Source: Sphingobacterium deserti (GTDB taxonomy: Bacteria; Bacteroidota; Bacteroidia; Sphingobacteriales; Sphingobacteriaceae). From it: a stretch of DNA of 64,000 bases. Under the pieces are notes generated by a model. That model was not told the origin of the DNA and searched no databases. It saw nothing but the letters and a program-made list of their open reading frames with translations. The DNA lies in the NCBI RefSeq assembly GCF_000757725.1, contig NZ_JJMU01000004.1, positions 1 to 64,000 on the forward strand, written 5' to 3'. The translations under genes were made by a program, and so were the position numbers. Below, in pieces: positions 19,380 through 28,081 of the stretch; the first letter of the stretch is position 1; every line of letters starts with the position of its first letter.

Positions 19380-19386
19380 GCCAATA

Positions 19387-19414
19387 CAACCTGAGGGTAG
19401 ATTCCCTCAGGTTG
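19387..19414 (+). terminator. perfect 11-bp hairpin after the mini-GNAT gene
   Basis: CAACCTGAGGG (19387-19397) pairs perfectly with 19404-19414 around a 6-nt loop. It lies 7 bp after the stop codon, so it probably ends or protects the transcript, but neither strand has a following T-run. Confidence 0.5.
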
Positions 19415-19973
19415 ACTATAATGACCCAATTTTCATAAGCATCGCACCAACCGCAAGGCAGCGATCGTACAATGCAAAAATACAACTTATTGATCTTAAA
19501 AAGATAATTTTTAGAAAAATTTACCTTCGATCAACGTGTGTAAACAAAGATAATAAAGAAATATAATACACAATAAAGAAACAATAACACCTTATTAACC
19601 TCAGCCAAGATCTGATTTATCACATTATGCACACGATTGCGTTGTGTTCCAAAAAGCAGTAAATCTAAAATCAAACCACTTCCACAAAAAGTTAGATGCG
19701 TCTGAACATTTGGATAAATTTCCAAGTAATTTTAACTGCTATTTTATCGCTGTCCTCTTTTTTATCCTCGTAGTGAATGATGGGCGATCTTGACAGCAAT
19801 AAGATTATCCTTAACAAATTTACTGCTTATCTCCTCCCGCAATCACCGATACAATGCTATCTTCGGCTGCCCTCGACTGAAATTGCTAATGAATGGCTGA
19901 TACGAGAAATTCCTCTGGCTACGGTTAGAGGCATATACTGCGCAGCACATTTTATTTTCATTATATTCGAATC
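19415..19973. other. 560-bp non-coding stretch
   Basis: AT-rich, with short open frames on both strands (for example 19777-19980 plus and 19531-19725 minus) that lack a start signal or a recognisable sequence. I see no tRNA, repeat or riboswitch fold. It holds the promoter for the glycosylase gene. Confidence 0.5.
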
Positions 19974-20462
19974 ATGTTAAAGAAATCATTCGATGCAATT
20001 GTTCCCGAAGGCAGCACGGTGCTTATCTTGGGATCACTACCTGGTGATCGCTCATTAGCCGAACAGCAATATTACGCGCATCCGCAGAATCGATTCTGGA
20101 AGCTTATCGCTCACTTATTTCAAGAAGAGCTACCTTTATACTATCAGCATCGTGTGGACATACTGCACAAACATAAAATTGCGCTGTGGGATGTTTGTCA
20201 AACGGCATTCCGAAAAGGGAGTATGGATCTTGACATCCTGGAAGAAGTCCCTAATCCCATACCGCAGTTGTTGCAAACGCATCCAGGTATAAAAGCAATT
20301 TTCTTTAACGGCCAAAAGGCTGAAAAACTATTTGACAAATATTTTCAACGAGTCGAGGAGCTGCACTACGAGACACTACCCAGCAGCAGCCCGGCAAATG
20401 CCAGTTTCAATCAAGATCGGCTTTTGGAGCGTTGGGCAACGATCCGCGACTTCCTTACCTAA
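19974..20462 (+). CDS. DNA-deoxyinosine glycosylase (uracil-DNA glycosylase superfamily)
   Basis: Base-excision repair enzyme of 162 residues that removes hypoxanthine from DNA. The start VLILGSLPGDRSL (about 16-28) is the catalytic motif-1 region of this subfamily, followed by YYAHPQNRFWKLI (about 32-44), and the C-terminal LPSSSPANAS (about 136-145) corresponds to motif 2, the DNA-intercalating loop. Family assignment is from motif memory and is firm at superfamily level. PurM follows 56 bp later behind its own promoter box. Confidence 0.88.
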   Translation: MLKKSFDAIVPEGSTVLILGSLPGDRSLAEQQYYAHPQNRFWKLIAHLFQEELPLYYQHRVDILHKHKIALWDVCQTAFRKGSMDLDILEEVPNPIPQLLQTHPGIKAIFFNGQKAEKLFDKYFQRVEELHYETLPSSSPANASFNQDRLLERWATIRDFLT

Positions 20463-20502
20463 TTTCTTTTCGTTTCGGCTTTAAGAATAGCATTGTGTTT
20501 GT

Positions 20503-20510
20503 TACTTTTG
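20503..20510 (+). promoter_or_regulatory. -7 box TACTTTTG of purM
   Basis: A perfect TAnnTTTG match ends 8 nt before the chosen purM ATG (20519), so the transcript would have almost no leader. Confidence 0.6.
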
Positions 20511-20518
20511 CAAGCAAG

Positions 20519-21697
20519 ATGTCAGACTTAAAATACAAACAACGAGGTGTATCCGCAGGAAAAGAGGATGTGCACAATGCAATCAAAAACATTGATAAGG
20601 GGCTTTTCCCAAAAGCTTTTTGCAAAATCATTCCCGATATATTGGGAAATGACGCAGCCTGGTGTAATATTATGCATGCGGATGGAGCCGGCACGAAGTC
20701 ATCCTTAGCCTATGTATACTGGAAAGAAACGGGTGACATCTCCGTTTGGCGAGGCATTGCACAGGACGCAATTATTATGAACGTGGATGATCTACTTTGT
20801 GTAGGTGCTGTAGACAATATCCTGCTTTCATCGACCATAGGAAGAAACAAAAACCTGATACCCGGTGAGGTAATTGCCGAGATAATCAACGGTACAGAAG
20901 AGATCCTTCAGGAGTTGCGCGATTTAGGTTTGGGCATATACTCGACGGGCGGTGAAACCGCCGATGTGGGTGATCTTGTGCGTACTATCATTGTGGACAG
21001 CACAGTGACATGCCGCATGAAACGAGACGATGTAATTTCTAACCATAAGATCAAAGCTGGGAATGTTATTGTCGGCTTGGCATCTTATGGGCAAGCATCC
21101 TACGAAAAAGAATATAATGGTGGTATGGGCTCTAACGGCCTCACCTCAGCACGTCATGACGTCTTTCACAAATACGTGGCTGAAAAATATCCGGAAAGTT
21201 ATGATCCTGCTGTACCCTATGAACTGGTCTTTGCTGGCGGATGCAAACTTACAGATGAGGTTGCCGTAGCAAATGAACAATCCGTTAGTGCCGGTAAATT
21301 AGTCCTTTCACCTACACGCACGTATGCGCCGGTTATCAAAGCGGTACTGGATAAGTATAGAGCGCAAATAGATGGCATGGTACATTGCTCTGGTGGAGCA
21401 CAAACAAAAGTTCTGCATTTTGTAGACGATGTGCATATCATAAAAGATAATTTGTTCCCGATTCCTCCACTTTTCAAGCTTATTCAGGAGCAGTCTAATA
21501 CGGACTGGCAAGAGATGTATAAGGTATTTAATATGGGACATCGTATGGAACTCTATCTTCCGGAGGAAATCGCAGCAGACTGTATTGCTATCTCGGAATC
21601 ATTTGGTATAGCTGCTCAAATTATAGGCCGCGTGGAGGATGCACCAACTAAAAAGGTGACCATCCGTTCGCCACAAGGTGAATTTGTTTACGAATAA
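20519..21697 (+). CDS. purM: phosphoribosylformylglycinamidine cyclo-ligase (AIR synthase)
   Basis: Fifth step of purine synthesis: closes FGAM to aminoimidazole ribotide with ATP. The enzyme of 392 residues has the N-terminal ATP-binding AIRS fold (HADGAGTKSSLAYVYW at about 46-61, with DDLLCVGAVDNILLSSTIGR at about 89-108) and the glycine-rich STGGETADVGD (about 143-153). The C-terminal domain has MVHCSGGAQTKVLHF. The length and the loop insertions match the Bacteroidota form rather than the 345-residue E. coli form. I start at 20519 because the longer reading would overlap the preceding gene. The RimB-like gene follows after 3-9 bp, suggesting an operon. Confidence 0.9.
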   Translation: MSDLKYKQRGVSAGKEDVHNAIKNIDKGLFPKAFCKIIPDILGNDAAWCNIMHADGAGTKSSLAYVYWKETGDISVWRGIAQDAIIMNVDDLLCVGAVDNILLSSTIGRNKNLIPGEVIAEIINGTEEILQELRDLGLGIYSTGGETADVGDLVRTIIVDSTVTCRMKRDDVISNHKIKAGNVIVGLASYGQASYEKEYNGGMGSNGLTSARHDVFHKYVAEKYPESYDPAVPYELVFAGGCKLTDEVAVANEQSVSAGKLVLSPTRTYAPVIKAVLDKYRAQIDGMVHCSGGAQTKVLHFVDDVHIIKDNLFPIPPLFKLIQEQSNTDWQEMYKVFNMGHRMELYLPEEIAADCIAISESFGIAAQIIGRVEDAPTKKVTIRSPQGEFVYE

Positions 21698-21703
21698 ATA
21701 GTG

Positions 21704-22153
21704 ATGATGGTTGTACTGAAAGAGAAACGTATCATTGGTAGTATCGAAACGGTAGATCTTCCGGAATTGGGATTGTACAACATATATGCAAAGGTTGATA
21801 CGGGAGCAGAAACATCCGTATTACATTGTGAAGATTTTGAAGTATTTGAGAAGGATGGACATCGCTATATCCGCTGTTACATCGCTGGCCATCCGGAAGA
21901 TGATGATGCGGAAGTTGTGCAGCTGACATTTCCTATCCATCGTGAACGCGTCGTGAAGAGCTCATTCGGACAGGCAGAAACGAGACATATTTTTTTAACG
22001 AAAATAAAACTATTTAACACCCTATTTACTATCAAACTATCGGTAAGAGACCGATCCTCCATGTCTTACCCAATGCTCCTAGGCAGAAATTTCATCAGCG
22101 GTAAATTTTTAGTTGATGTCTCTAAAAAGCATTTGACGAAAAACATGTTCTAA
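21704..22153 (+). CDS. RimB-like ATP-dependent zinc protease / retropepsin-fold protein
   Basis: Small protease-like protein of 149 residues (PF05618 family). The retropepsin-type active-site motif [10 protein letters not shown] is at about 29-38, followed by a predicted all-beta body and the conserved [18 protein letters not shown] at about 123-140. Homologues called RimB regulate the RimK glutamate ligase in Pseudomonas; here the gene is directly upstream of rimK, which supports the same role. GTG at 21701 and ATGs at 21704 and 21707 are possible starts; I chose 21704. Whether it is a zinc or an aspartic enzyme is not settled by sequence. Confidence 0.85.
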   Translation: MMVVLKEKRIIGSIETVDLPELGLYNIYAKVDTGAETSVLHCEDFEVFEKDGHRYIRCYIAGHPEDDDAEVVQLTFPIHRERVVKSSFGQAETRHIFLTKIKLFNTLFTIKLSVRDRSSMSYPMLLGRNFISGKFLVDVSKKHLTKNMF

Positions 22154-22197
22154 AACTTATAATCGATTTATCTGTTCATATCAATAAATTTTTCTCA

Positions 22198-23133
22198 GTG
22201 AATATAGCCGTATTATCGACGAATAGAAATCTCTATTCCACAAAGCGCTTGGTCGAGGCTGCCGAATCACGTGGACATCATTGTCAAGTCATTGACCATA
22301 GCAAATGCTATGTAGGCATACAACAAGGAAAACCCACTATCCATTATAAAGGTCAGGATCTATCTCATATTGACGCCATTATTCCGAGAATAGGGTCGTC
22401 ATTGACATTCTATGGCTCGGCCATCGTCCGTCAATTCGAGGTAATGGACGTTGTCTCCGCAAATCCCAGCCAAGCAATCACGCGTTCTCGTGATAAACTG
22501 AGATGCATGCAAATTCTATCTGGTGCGGGTTTGGGGCTTCCGATAACAGGATTTGCCCGTTCGGTATCCGATGTCGATGACCTCATCAATATGGTGGGTG
22601 GCGCCCCGCTTGTTATCAAGCTATTGGAAGGTACGCAAGGTATCGGCGTTGTACTAGCCGAAACAAAAAAAGCGGCTTCTTCAGTCATAGAAGCTTTCTA
22701 TGGATTGGGGAACAATATCCTTATCCAGGAATACATTAAGGAGGCGAAGGGTACAGATATACGCGCATTTGTTGTCGATGGTAAAGTGGTAGGTGCCATG
22801 AAGCGCACCGCTAAAGAAGGCGAGTTTCGTTCAAACCTGCATCGGGGTGGTACTGCCGAAATTGTAAAGCTAACCCGAGCAGAGAAGGAAACCGCCATCT
22901 CCGCAGCCAAGGCCATGGGCTTAACTGTGGCCGGTGTTGACATGCTTCCTTCAGCCCGTGGACCACTTATTTTAGAAGTAAACTCTTCGCCTGGTCTGGA
23001 AGGCATAGAAACGGCTACAGGAAAAGATATCGCGCTGGAGGTCGTCAAATATCTCGAAGGCCAGTATGCGGCAAAGCAGGCCTTAAAACCTGTTGTGCTC
23101 AAGCGAAAAATTAAAAAAGAAAGTAAGCTGTAA
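22198..23133 (+). CDS. rimK: RimK-family alpha-L-glutamate ligase
   Basis: ATP-grasp ligase that adds glutamate to the C-terminus of ribosomal protein S6 (and forms poly-glutamate in vitro). It is 311 residues with an N-terminal Rossmann-like part ([38 protein letters not shown]) and the ATP-grasp loop [18 protein letters not shown] (about 139-156). The metal and ATP ligands are visible in GADMLPS-like AGVDMLPS and [13 protein letters not shown] near the C-terminus. The start codon is GTG at 22198, as the preceding TTTTTCTCA has no ATG. It pairs with the RimB-like gene 44 bp upstream. The extra basic KRKIKKES tail is seen in several members. Confidence 0.92.
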   Translation: MNIAVLSTNRNLYSTKRLVEAAESRGHHCQVIDHSKCYVGIQQGKPTIHYKGQDLSHIDAIIPRIGSSLTFYGSAIVRQFEVMDVVSANPSQAITRSRDKLRCMQILSGAGLGLPITGFARSVSDVDDLINMVGGAPLVIKLLEGTQGIGVVLAETKKAASSVIEAFYGLGNNILIQEYIKEAKGTDIRAFVVDGKVVGAMKRTAKEGEFRSNLHRGGTAEIVKLTRAEKETAISAAKAMGLTVAGVDMLPSARGPLILEVNSSPGLEGIETATGKDIALEVVKYLEGQYAAKQALKPVVLKRKIKKESKL

Positions 23134-23257
23134 TGCTATTTCAGGGCGCGAAGAATTAATGCTTCCGCCCTTCCCTCCTCTCCGCACTGCTTATAAAACA
23201 AAAAAGATCGTCCCGCGGCGACGCCTTATATTATTTAATTTTTCATATCTTAACTTC

Positions 23258-23596
23258 ATGAAAAGAAATCTTTTTATCGTAGTTACATCCATATTGGCTC
23301 TGCTATCATCTTGCGCTGCTCCACGAAGTTGGTCACAAACGATGTCGTTGTGGCCTGGTGAGAGCGAAGATCAGGTATACTTAATTTATGGAGCGCCGAC
23401 TCGGAGCCAAACCCTTAGCGACGGTCGTAAAGTGGCCACCTATGAGTTTAAGTGGTCTTTTGATGGCGATTTACGCTTTGGGGAAGTCACGTTCGGATTC
23501 AACCAAGGGCGCGTCACCAACGCATCGTTTAAAGGACATCAAACGGCTTTACGAGGAAATATTAAACGACCTACCGATAGGCCGGTGATTAAGTAG
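23258..23596 (+). CDS. small lipoprotein
   Basis: A 112-residue exported lipoprotein. The signal MKRNLFIVVTSILALLSSC has a lipobox LLSS-C at residue 19. The mature part has VYLIYGAPTRSQTLSDGRK and VTFGFNQGRVTNAS, reminiscent of short BamE/SmpA-like lipoproteins, but I cannot claim that family. I chose the ATG at 23258 because it gives a clean lipoprotein signal; the open frame runs back to 23093 and overlaps rimK. Confidence 0.75.
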   Translation: MKRNLFIVVTSILALLSSCAAPRSWSQTMSLWPGESEDQVYLIYGAPTRSQTLSDGRKVATYEFKWSFDGDLRFGEVTFGFNQGRVTNASFKGHQTALRGNIKRPTDRPVIK

Positions 23597-23643
23597 TTGT
23601 TTCAGTGTTGTAAACGGTTTCCCCACCACACAGCCTTTCTGCA

Positions 23644-23713
23644 GCATGACGCGGCAATCTGCATTTTTTAACCCAAGATTGCCGCGCCGTCGTACCTCCG
23701 GCTCGCAATGACC
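23644..23713. repeat. palindromic intergenic repeat, copy A
   Basis: A 70-bp element starting GCATGACGCGGCAATCT. CGGCAATCT pairs with AGATTGCCG, and the right end carries CTCCGGCTCGCAATGAC. Copy B at 23801-23890 is closely similar. The GTCATTGCGAG-type core is a widespread palindromic element in bacteria. Confidence 0.85.
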
Positions 23714-23725
23714 CCAACTCTTTAG

Positions 23726-23780
23726 ATCTCACTACCCACTACTCATTACGCACTACCCACTACTAAAATCTCACTACCCA
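23726..23780. repeat. degenerate tandem repeat after palindrome copy A
   Basis: Irregular CACTACCCACTACTCATTACG-like units following copy A. They match the tandem array after copy B. Confidence 0.7.
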
Positions 23781-23800
23781 CCACTTCAGACTAAAAAAAA

Positions 23801-23890
23801 TGCGTCCTTGCGAGGAAGCATGACGCGGCAAGATGCATTTCTTAAACGTAAGTTTGCCGTGCCGTCGTACCTCCGGCTCGCAATGACGCC
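23801..23890. repeat. palindromic intergenic repeat, copy B
   Basis: Similar to copy A but with a longer left arm: GCGTCCTTGCGAG (23802-23814) pairs with CTCGCAATGACGC (23877-23889) with one mismatch, and inner arms GACGCGGCAA (23822-23831) and TTGCCGTGCCGTC (23854-23866) also pair with a small bulge. The whole element can fold into one long hairpin of about 90 nt. Confidence 0.85.
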
Positions 23891-23910
23891 AACTTTCTAG
23901 ATCTCACACC

Positions 23911-23970
23911 CACTACTCATTACGCACTACTCATTACGCACTACTCACTACCCACTACTAAAATCTCACT
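23911..23970. repeat. 14-bp tandem repeat array
   Basis: CACTACTCATTACG occurs at 23911-23924 and 23925-23938, followed by a partial copy and CACTACCCACTACTAAAATCTCACTAC. The array follows palindrome copy B just as the degenerate one follows copy A, so palindrome and array were duplicated together. Confidence 0.8.
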
Positions 23971-24028
23971 ACTTATTTGTAATCCTTCCAAATTAATATT
24001 ATGCTAGCATAGTATTAATTTGTATCTT

Positions 24029-24036
24029 TATATTTG
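24029..24036 (+). promoter_or_regulatory. -7 box TATATTTG of the Fe-S oxidoreductase operon
   Basis: A perfect TAnnTTTG match ends 20 nt before the ATG at 24057. No clear TTG element lies 19-23 nt upstream. Confidence 0.5.
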
Positions 24037-24056
24037 TTAGAACCTGAAAGAATTTT

Positions 24057-25343
24057 ATGATCGGTCAAGTTATTTTTCTGTTTTTGCTTATTGCAGCTGT
24101 TGCATTTTTCACGAGAAATGCCCGTCGTATATACCGGAATATAAAACTGGGAAAAGACGAGAAGCGCAATGACCAACCTGGCAGACGTTTAAAAACCATG
24201 CTGTTGGTCGCTTTTGGACAAAACAAAATGTTCAAAAAACCACTACCTGCTATTTTACACCTTTTTGTGTACGTCGGCTTTTGCATCATCAACATCGAAA
24301 TGTTGGAGATCATTATCGACGGCCTATTCGGAAGCCACCGCATATTTTCCTTTATGGGGCCCTTCTACAGCTTTTTGATTTATGCCTTCGAGCTATTAGC
24401 CTTTGCCGTGCTGGCCAGCTGTGTCATCTTTTTAATTCGCCGGAATTTCCTGCGCATTTATCGTTTTGGTGGCCGTGAACTGACGAAGTGGCCAAGGACG
24501 GATGCTAACCTCATTCTTATCACGGAGGTCTTGCTAATGGGCGCATTTTTACTGATGAATGCTGCTGATTCTAAGTTACAGCTACTTGGACACTACCCCA
24601 GCGCAGGTGCTTTTCCCATTAGCCAGCACATCGCAACAATATTGCCGGAAAATGTGGATTGGCTTATCGGCATGGAGCGGGCTGCCTGGTGGTTTCACAT
24701 CATCGGTGTATTAGCCTTCCTCAATTACCTGCCGTTGTCAAAACATTTACATATTATCTTGGCTTTTCCAAACACCTATTTCACGAAGCTTGCCCCAAAA
24801 GGAAAGTTCGAAAACATGCCTGCGGTAACGGGGGAAGTCAAAGCCATGTTAGATCCGTCGCTTCCGCCGCCTACGACGGAAGTCGGACGTTTCGGTGTCA
24901 AGGATATTCACGATCTTACCTGGAAAAATTTACTGGATGCGTACACCTGCACAGAATGCGGACGCTGTAGCGCTGCCTGTCCAGCCAACATAACAGGAAA
25001 GCTATTGTCGCCGCGGAAAATCATGATGGATACACGTGACCGTCTGGAAGAAGTGGGGCGTAATATAGATAAAAACAGCACCTTTCAGGACGATGGAAAA
25101 TCACTGCTGGATGATTATATTAAGCGGGAAGAGATATGGGCATGCACCACCTGCAATGCTTGTGTAGAACAGTGTCCTGTCAATATTAATCCACTGGAGA
25201 TTATCATGGGCTTGCGCCAGTATGCCATTATGGAGGAATCTCAAGCACCTGCGAGTATCAACGCGATGTTTAGCAACCTGGAAAATAACGGCGCCCCCTG
25301 GAAATATTCACCATCGGATAGGGCTAATTGGGCAAACTCTTAA
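24057..25343 (+). CDS. membrane-anchored 4Fe-4S oxidoreductase (heterodisulfide-reductase-related)
   Basis: Electron-transfer protein of 428 residues. Its first half has about five membrane helices (from residue 1 to about 240), resembling the heme b-type membrane subunit of HdrE/NarI relatives. The second half has two 4Fe-4S motifs, CTECGRCSAACP (about 300-311) and CTTCNACVEQCP (about 363-374). A partner with two cysteine-rich CCG-type motifs starts 11 bp downstream. Together they look like a quinone-linked (Fe-S) oxidoreductase, but the electron donor is not known. Confidence 0.88.
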   Translation: MIGQVIFLFLLIAAVAFFTRNARRIYRNIKLGKDEKRNDQPGRRLKTMLLVAFGQNKMFKKPLPAILHLFVYVGFCIINIEMLEIIIDGLFGSHRIFSFMGPFYSFLIYAFELLAFAVLASCVIFLIRRNFLRIYRFGGRELTKWPRTDANLILITEVLLMGAFLLMNAADSKLQLLGHYPSAGAFPISQHIATILPENVDWLIGMERAAWWFHIIGVLAFLNYLPLSKHLHIILAFPNTYFTKLAPKGKFENMPAVTGEVKAMLDPSLPPPTTEVGRFGVKDIHDLTWKNLLDAYTCTECGRCSAACPANITGKLLSPRKIMMDTRDRLEEVGRNIDKNSTFQDDGKSLLDDYIKREEIWACTTCNACVEQCPVNINPLEIIMGLRQYAIMEESQAPASINAMFSNLENNGAPWKYSPSDRANWANS

Positions 25344-25354
25344 AACGACAGCAA

Positions 25355-26149
25355 ATGGAAACAACATTTCATATTCCTACAGCGGCAGAGATGCTGGCTA
25401 AAGGCGAAACGCCAGATCTTTTATTCTGGGTGGGATGCGCGGGAAGCTTCGACGAGCGTGCGCAGCGCATCACAAAAGACATCTGCAAAATATTAAATCA
25501 TGTCGGCATAAAGTATGCTATTTTAGGTACGGAAGAGAGCTGTACCGGCGATCCTGCAAAGCGTGCAGGCAACGAATTTCTATTTCAGATGCAGGCCATG
25601 ACCAACATACAGATATTGGAAGGTTACGCAATCAAAAAAATAGTGACCGCCTGTCCGCACTGCTTTAATACCCTCAAAAATGAATACCCGAATCTAGGTG
25701 GTAACTTTGAAGTTATTCACCATACACAGCTTATACAGTCGTTGATTGACGAAGGAAAGTTGAAGCCCGCTGATGGACATAGCTTTACAGGAAAGCGTAT
25801 CACCTACCATGACCCTTGCTATCTGGGCAGGGCAAATGAGGTGTATGAAGCTCCTCGAAAAGCGTTAGAAATATTAGATGCCGATTTAGTGGAGTTGAAA
25901 CGCTGTAAAAGCAATGGTCTTTGCTGTGGTGCCGGTGGAGCGCAGATGTTTAAAGAGCCAGAACCGGGAACAAAAGATGTTAACATAGAACGCATTGAGG
26001 ATGTCCTCGCGTCAAAGGCCAGTATTGTTGCTGCCGCCTGTCCGTTTTGTATGACCATGCTTCGCGATGGCGTAAAAATGAAGGATAAAGAGCAAGAAAT
26101 TCAAGTATTGGATATTGCCGAGATAACTGTTGCTGCTAATAAAATTTAG
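25355..26149 (+). CDS. (Fe-S)-binding CCG-domain protein, partner of the upstream gene
   Basis: Soluble Fe-S protein of 264 residues. It has two cysteine-rich CCG-type segments: WVGCAGSFDERAQR with CPHCFNTLKNEYP in the first half, and SNGLCCGAGGAQMF with CPFCMTMLRDG in the second (as in LutA/GlpC/HdrB-type proteins). I start at the ATG at 25355 (METTFH), 11 bp after the preceding stop. Tight coupling to the membrane Fe-S protein implies a two-subunit complex. A terminator follows, then a tRNA on the other strand. Confidence 0.9.
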   Translation: METTFHIPTAAEMLAKGETPDLLFWVGCAGSFDERAQRITKDICKILNHVGIKYAILGTEESCTGDPAKRAGNEFLFQMQAMTNIQILEGYAIKKIVTACPHCFNTLKNEYPNLGGNFEVIHHTQLIQSLIDEGKLKPADGHSFTGKRITYHDPCYLGRANEVYEAPRKALEILDADLVELKRCKSNGLCCGAGGAQMFKEPEPGTKDVNIERIEDVLASKASIVAAACPFCMTMLRDGVKMKDKEQEIQVLDIAEITVAANKI

Positions 26150-26196
26150 ATGGCATTTAGAGCCTTTGCGCTATTTACAAAATACATAAAAGTAAG

Positions 26197-26226
26197 AAAG
26201 ACCTTCCTAACGGAAAGTCTTTTTTT
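26197..26226 (+). terminator. terminator of the Fe-S oxidoreductase operon
   Basis: AAAGAC/GTCTTT and TTCC/GGAA arms with one mismatch around TAAC, followed by T7. It ends just before the tRNA-Leu on the other strand. Confidence 0.75.
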
Positions 26227-26227
26227 G

Positions 26228-26310
26228 TGCCCAGGAGCAGATTCGAACTGCCACGCCCATAAGGCGCCACCCCCTCAAGATGGTGCGTCTACCAATTTCG
26301 CCACCTGGGC
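26228..26310 (-). tRNA. tRNA-Leu (GAG)
   Basis: Acceptor stem GCCCAGG/CCTGGGC is perfect and the discriminator is A. The anticodon stem CCATC/GGTGG closes loop TTGAGGG, so the anticodon is GAG. A long variable arm (GCGCCTTATGGGCGT) and TTCGAAT T-loop complete the leucine-type class II fold. The CCA end is not encoded. Confidence 0.95.
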
Positions 26311-26373
26311 ATTGTGCTAGCAAAAGTAATGCTTTTTAGGACATTTGAAAAGGATTTAGAAGAATTTATAGCG

Positions 26374-27252
26374 TTATTCCGCTAAGTTCCTGTCTATCAA
26401 AGTCTGAATAATACCATCCACCAAACCGACCCGCGGTGCCACAATATTTTTCAAATGCCCCACCTTCATTATGGTCAGAAAAATCTCAGCCGCCGGGATA
26501 ATGACGTCTGCACGATCCTGTTTTAAACCCAATACGTGGATCCTATCTTTTAGCGAATAAGAACTTAAGTAGAGATATATGGCTTTTAGTTTAGCGTAAG
26601 ACATGGGCTTGTCCATTTTTTCATTCGCAATACGTGATAGCTTGTTAATATTGCCACCCGTACCAATGCCATAAATGTTTTTATAGATTTTCGTATGCTC
26701 ACGCACCCATTTTTTCATTTCTTCCCAAGTTTCCGGGTTATCCTGATTATCAAGGATGCGTATCGTGCCGAGGTTGAACGAACGCGATGCGACAAGTTGC
26801 GCATTGGCGAACAACGAGATCTCCGTACTTCCACCACCTACGTCGATGTATAGATAGACCTTATTCTTATCCATATTCTCTTGTAGGTTGCTATTATAGA
26901 TGATAGCGGCCTCTTTCGCGCCATCAATAATCTGTATATCAACGCCTATTTTGCTGCATGCTTTAACAATCTCCGAGCCATTGTCAGCATCACGCATAGC
27001 CGAAGTGGCACATGCCATGTAGTCGCTCACACGGTAAACATCCATCAGGTTTCGAAAAGCCTGCATCGTTTTCACCATGTTCTCAAATTTTGGCGCCGAT
27101 ATATGTTGATGAATGAAAGCGTCGTCACCTAATCGTAGGGGAACGCGTATAAGAGCTTCTTTTGTAAATTGTACTGGACTAGTTTCTTCATTAACTTCTG
27201 CGATCAATAGCCTAACTGCATTTGACCCGATATCTATAGCTCCGTATCTCAC
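26374..27252 (-). CDS. Ppx/GppA phosphatase-family protein
   Basis: ASKHA-fold exopolyphosphatase or guanosine pentaphosphate phosphatase of 292 residues. The N-terminal YGAIDIGSNAVRLLIAEV (about 3-20) is the phosphate-1 motif, VYLYIDVGGGSTEISLF (about 132-148) the phosphate-2 motif, and the GTGGNINKLSRI helix (about 197-208) is also typical. The start is GTG at 27252, as the conserved N-terminus begins at once. It is shorter than GppA and lacks the C-terminal HD-like domain, as in small Ppx relatives of Bacteroidota. Confidence 0.9.
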   Translation of the reverse strand: MRYGAIDIGSNAVRLLIAEVNEETSPVQFTKEALIRVPLRLGDDAFIHQHISAPKFENMVKTMQAFRNLMDVYRVSDYMACATSAMRDADNGSEIVKACSKIGVDIQIIDGAKEAAIIYNSNLQENMDKNKVYLYIDVGGGSTEISLFANAQLVASRSFNLGTIRILDNQDNPETWEEMKKWVREHTKIYKNIYGIGTGGNINKLSRIANEKMDKPMSYAKLKAIYLYLSSYSLKDRIHVLGLKQDRADVIIPAAEIFLTIMKVGHLKNIVAPRVGLVDGIIQTLIDRNLAE

Positions 27253-27351
27253 AAATAGTATATTTGGAATTAGTGTTTCACATTAAATTTTACAATAATA
27301 CCAAAAGCAATATTAATATTATGTTAAGTTATGATTATATTCCCTATAAAA

Positions 27352-27383
27352 ACAAAAAAAGGGATACAATACCTGTATCCCTT
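27352..27383 (-). terminator. terminator of the His-rich lipoprotein gene
   Basis: A perfect 10-bp stem AAGGGATACA/TGTATCCCTT with loop ATACC, followed on the minus strand by T7. Confidence 0.8.
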
Positions 27384-27404
27384 CCAATTATGTAATATTA
27401 TCTT

Positions 27405-28019
27405 TTAGTGATGCGCATGTGCATCTTCTTTTCCTCCAGCCATCACAAACAATTCATTTACCTTCTCCACATTGGCCTCTGCAAATGAGCGAAGATCTTT
27501 GTCTGTATTACGGGTTAACCGTTGCAACTGCTCTTTGATAACTGCGGCTTCGTGCTGAACATGATGGGTATAGCCATCATCGGAATAGCCCGCACCATGA
27601 TCATGACCGGCAGCGGCATGAAGATCAGTCGTAGCTGAATCTGCAACAGGGTTTTGATGAGCGGCGGAATGTACATTTTCATGTGGCGCAGCGAAAGGCT
27701 TGGCACCTTTTACTGGAAAATCCACCTGCTTCAAAATAGCCAGGCTATCTAACCCGGGAATGATCGCTCCATAAACTTCCTCTGCTTTGGCTGCGAGCTG
27801 CTTTGCCTTTGCAGAGGTAGCGGCTGTCTGCGCATACTTCGCGTAATCCGCTTCATAAACAACCTTAGCGCCTACGATCTGAAAAAACTGAAAAGCGTCT
27901 CCATCAGCTAAACTCGTATGTGTATACTTTAATTGATTTTCTTTAGCAGTCTGTGGATTACAAGAAGCTAACAAAGCGCTGGCGCATACACCGGCAACAA
28001 ATAAAGTTTTAAATTTCAT
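27405..28019 (-). CDS. His-rich lipoprotein, possibly DUF4142-like
   Basis: A 204-residue exported lipoprotein (lipobox LLAS-C, Cys20). Two helical segments (KYAQTAATSAKAKQLAAKAEE and VIKEQLQRLTRNTDKDLRSF) look like the ferritin-like helical bundle of DUF4142, but this is not a firm match. Between them is a His-rich segment with PHENVH, GHDH and THHVQH, and the protein ends in DAHAHH; 12 His in all. It may bind a metal in the periplasm or outer membrane. It is monocistronic with a promoter box 20 nt upstream and its own terminator. Confidence 0.8.
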   Translation of the reverse strand: MKFKTLFVAGVCASALLASCNPQTAKENQLKYTHTSLADGDAFQFFQIVGAKVVYEADYAKYAQTAATSAKAKQLAAKAEEVYGAIIPGLDSLAILKQVDFPVKGAKPFAAPHENVHSAAHQNPVADSATTDLHAAAGHDHGAGYSDDGYTHHVQHEAAVIKEQLQRLTRNTDKDLRSFAEANVEKVNELFVMAGGKEDAHAHH

Positions 28020-28038
28020 CTCTTTTCTTTTTATGCTA

Positions 28039-28046
28039 CAAAAATA
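28039..28046 (-). promoter_or_regulatory. -7 box TATTTTTG of the His-rich lipoprotein
   Basis: The minus strand reads TATTTTTG, a TAnnTTTG match, 19 nt before the ATG; no clear -33 element. Confidence 0.4.
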
Positions 28047-28081
28047 TAAAAATAATCGGGTTTACAGCTTGAAATAACAAT

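Noticed and set aside
19531-19725. 64-codon minus-strand ORF in the same gap
   Set aside because: Very AT-rich, low-complexity hydrophobic end, no family resemblance; probably chance.
19777-19980. 67-codon plus-strand ORF before the glycosylase gene
   Set aside because: No recognisable sequence or ribosome-binding site, and it overlaps the start of the glycosylase.
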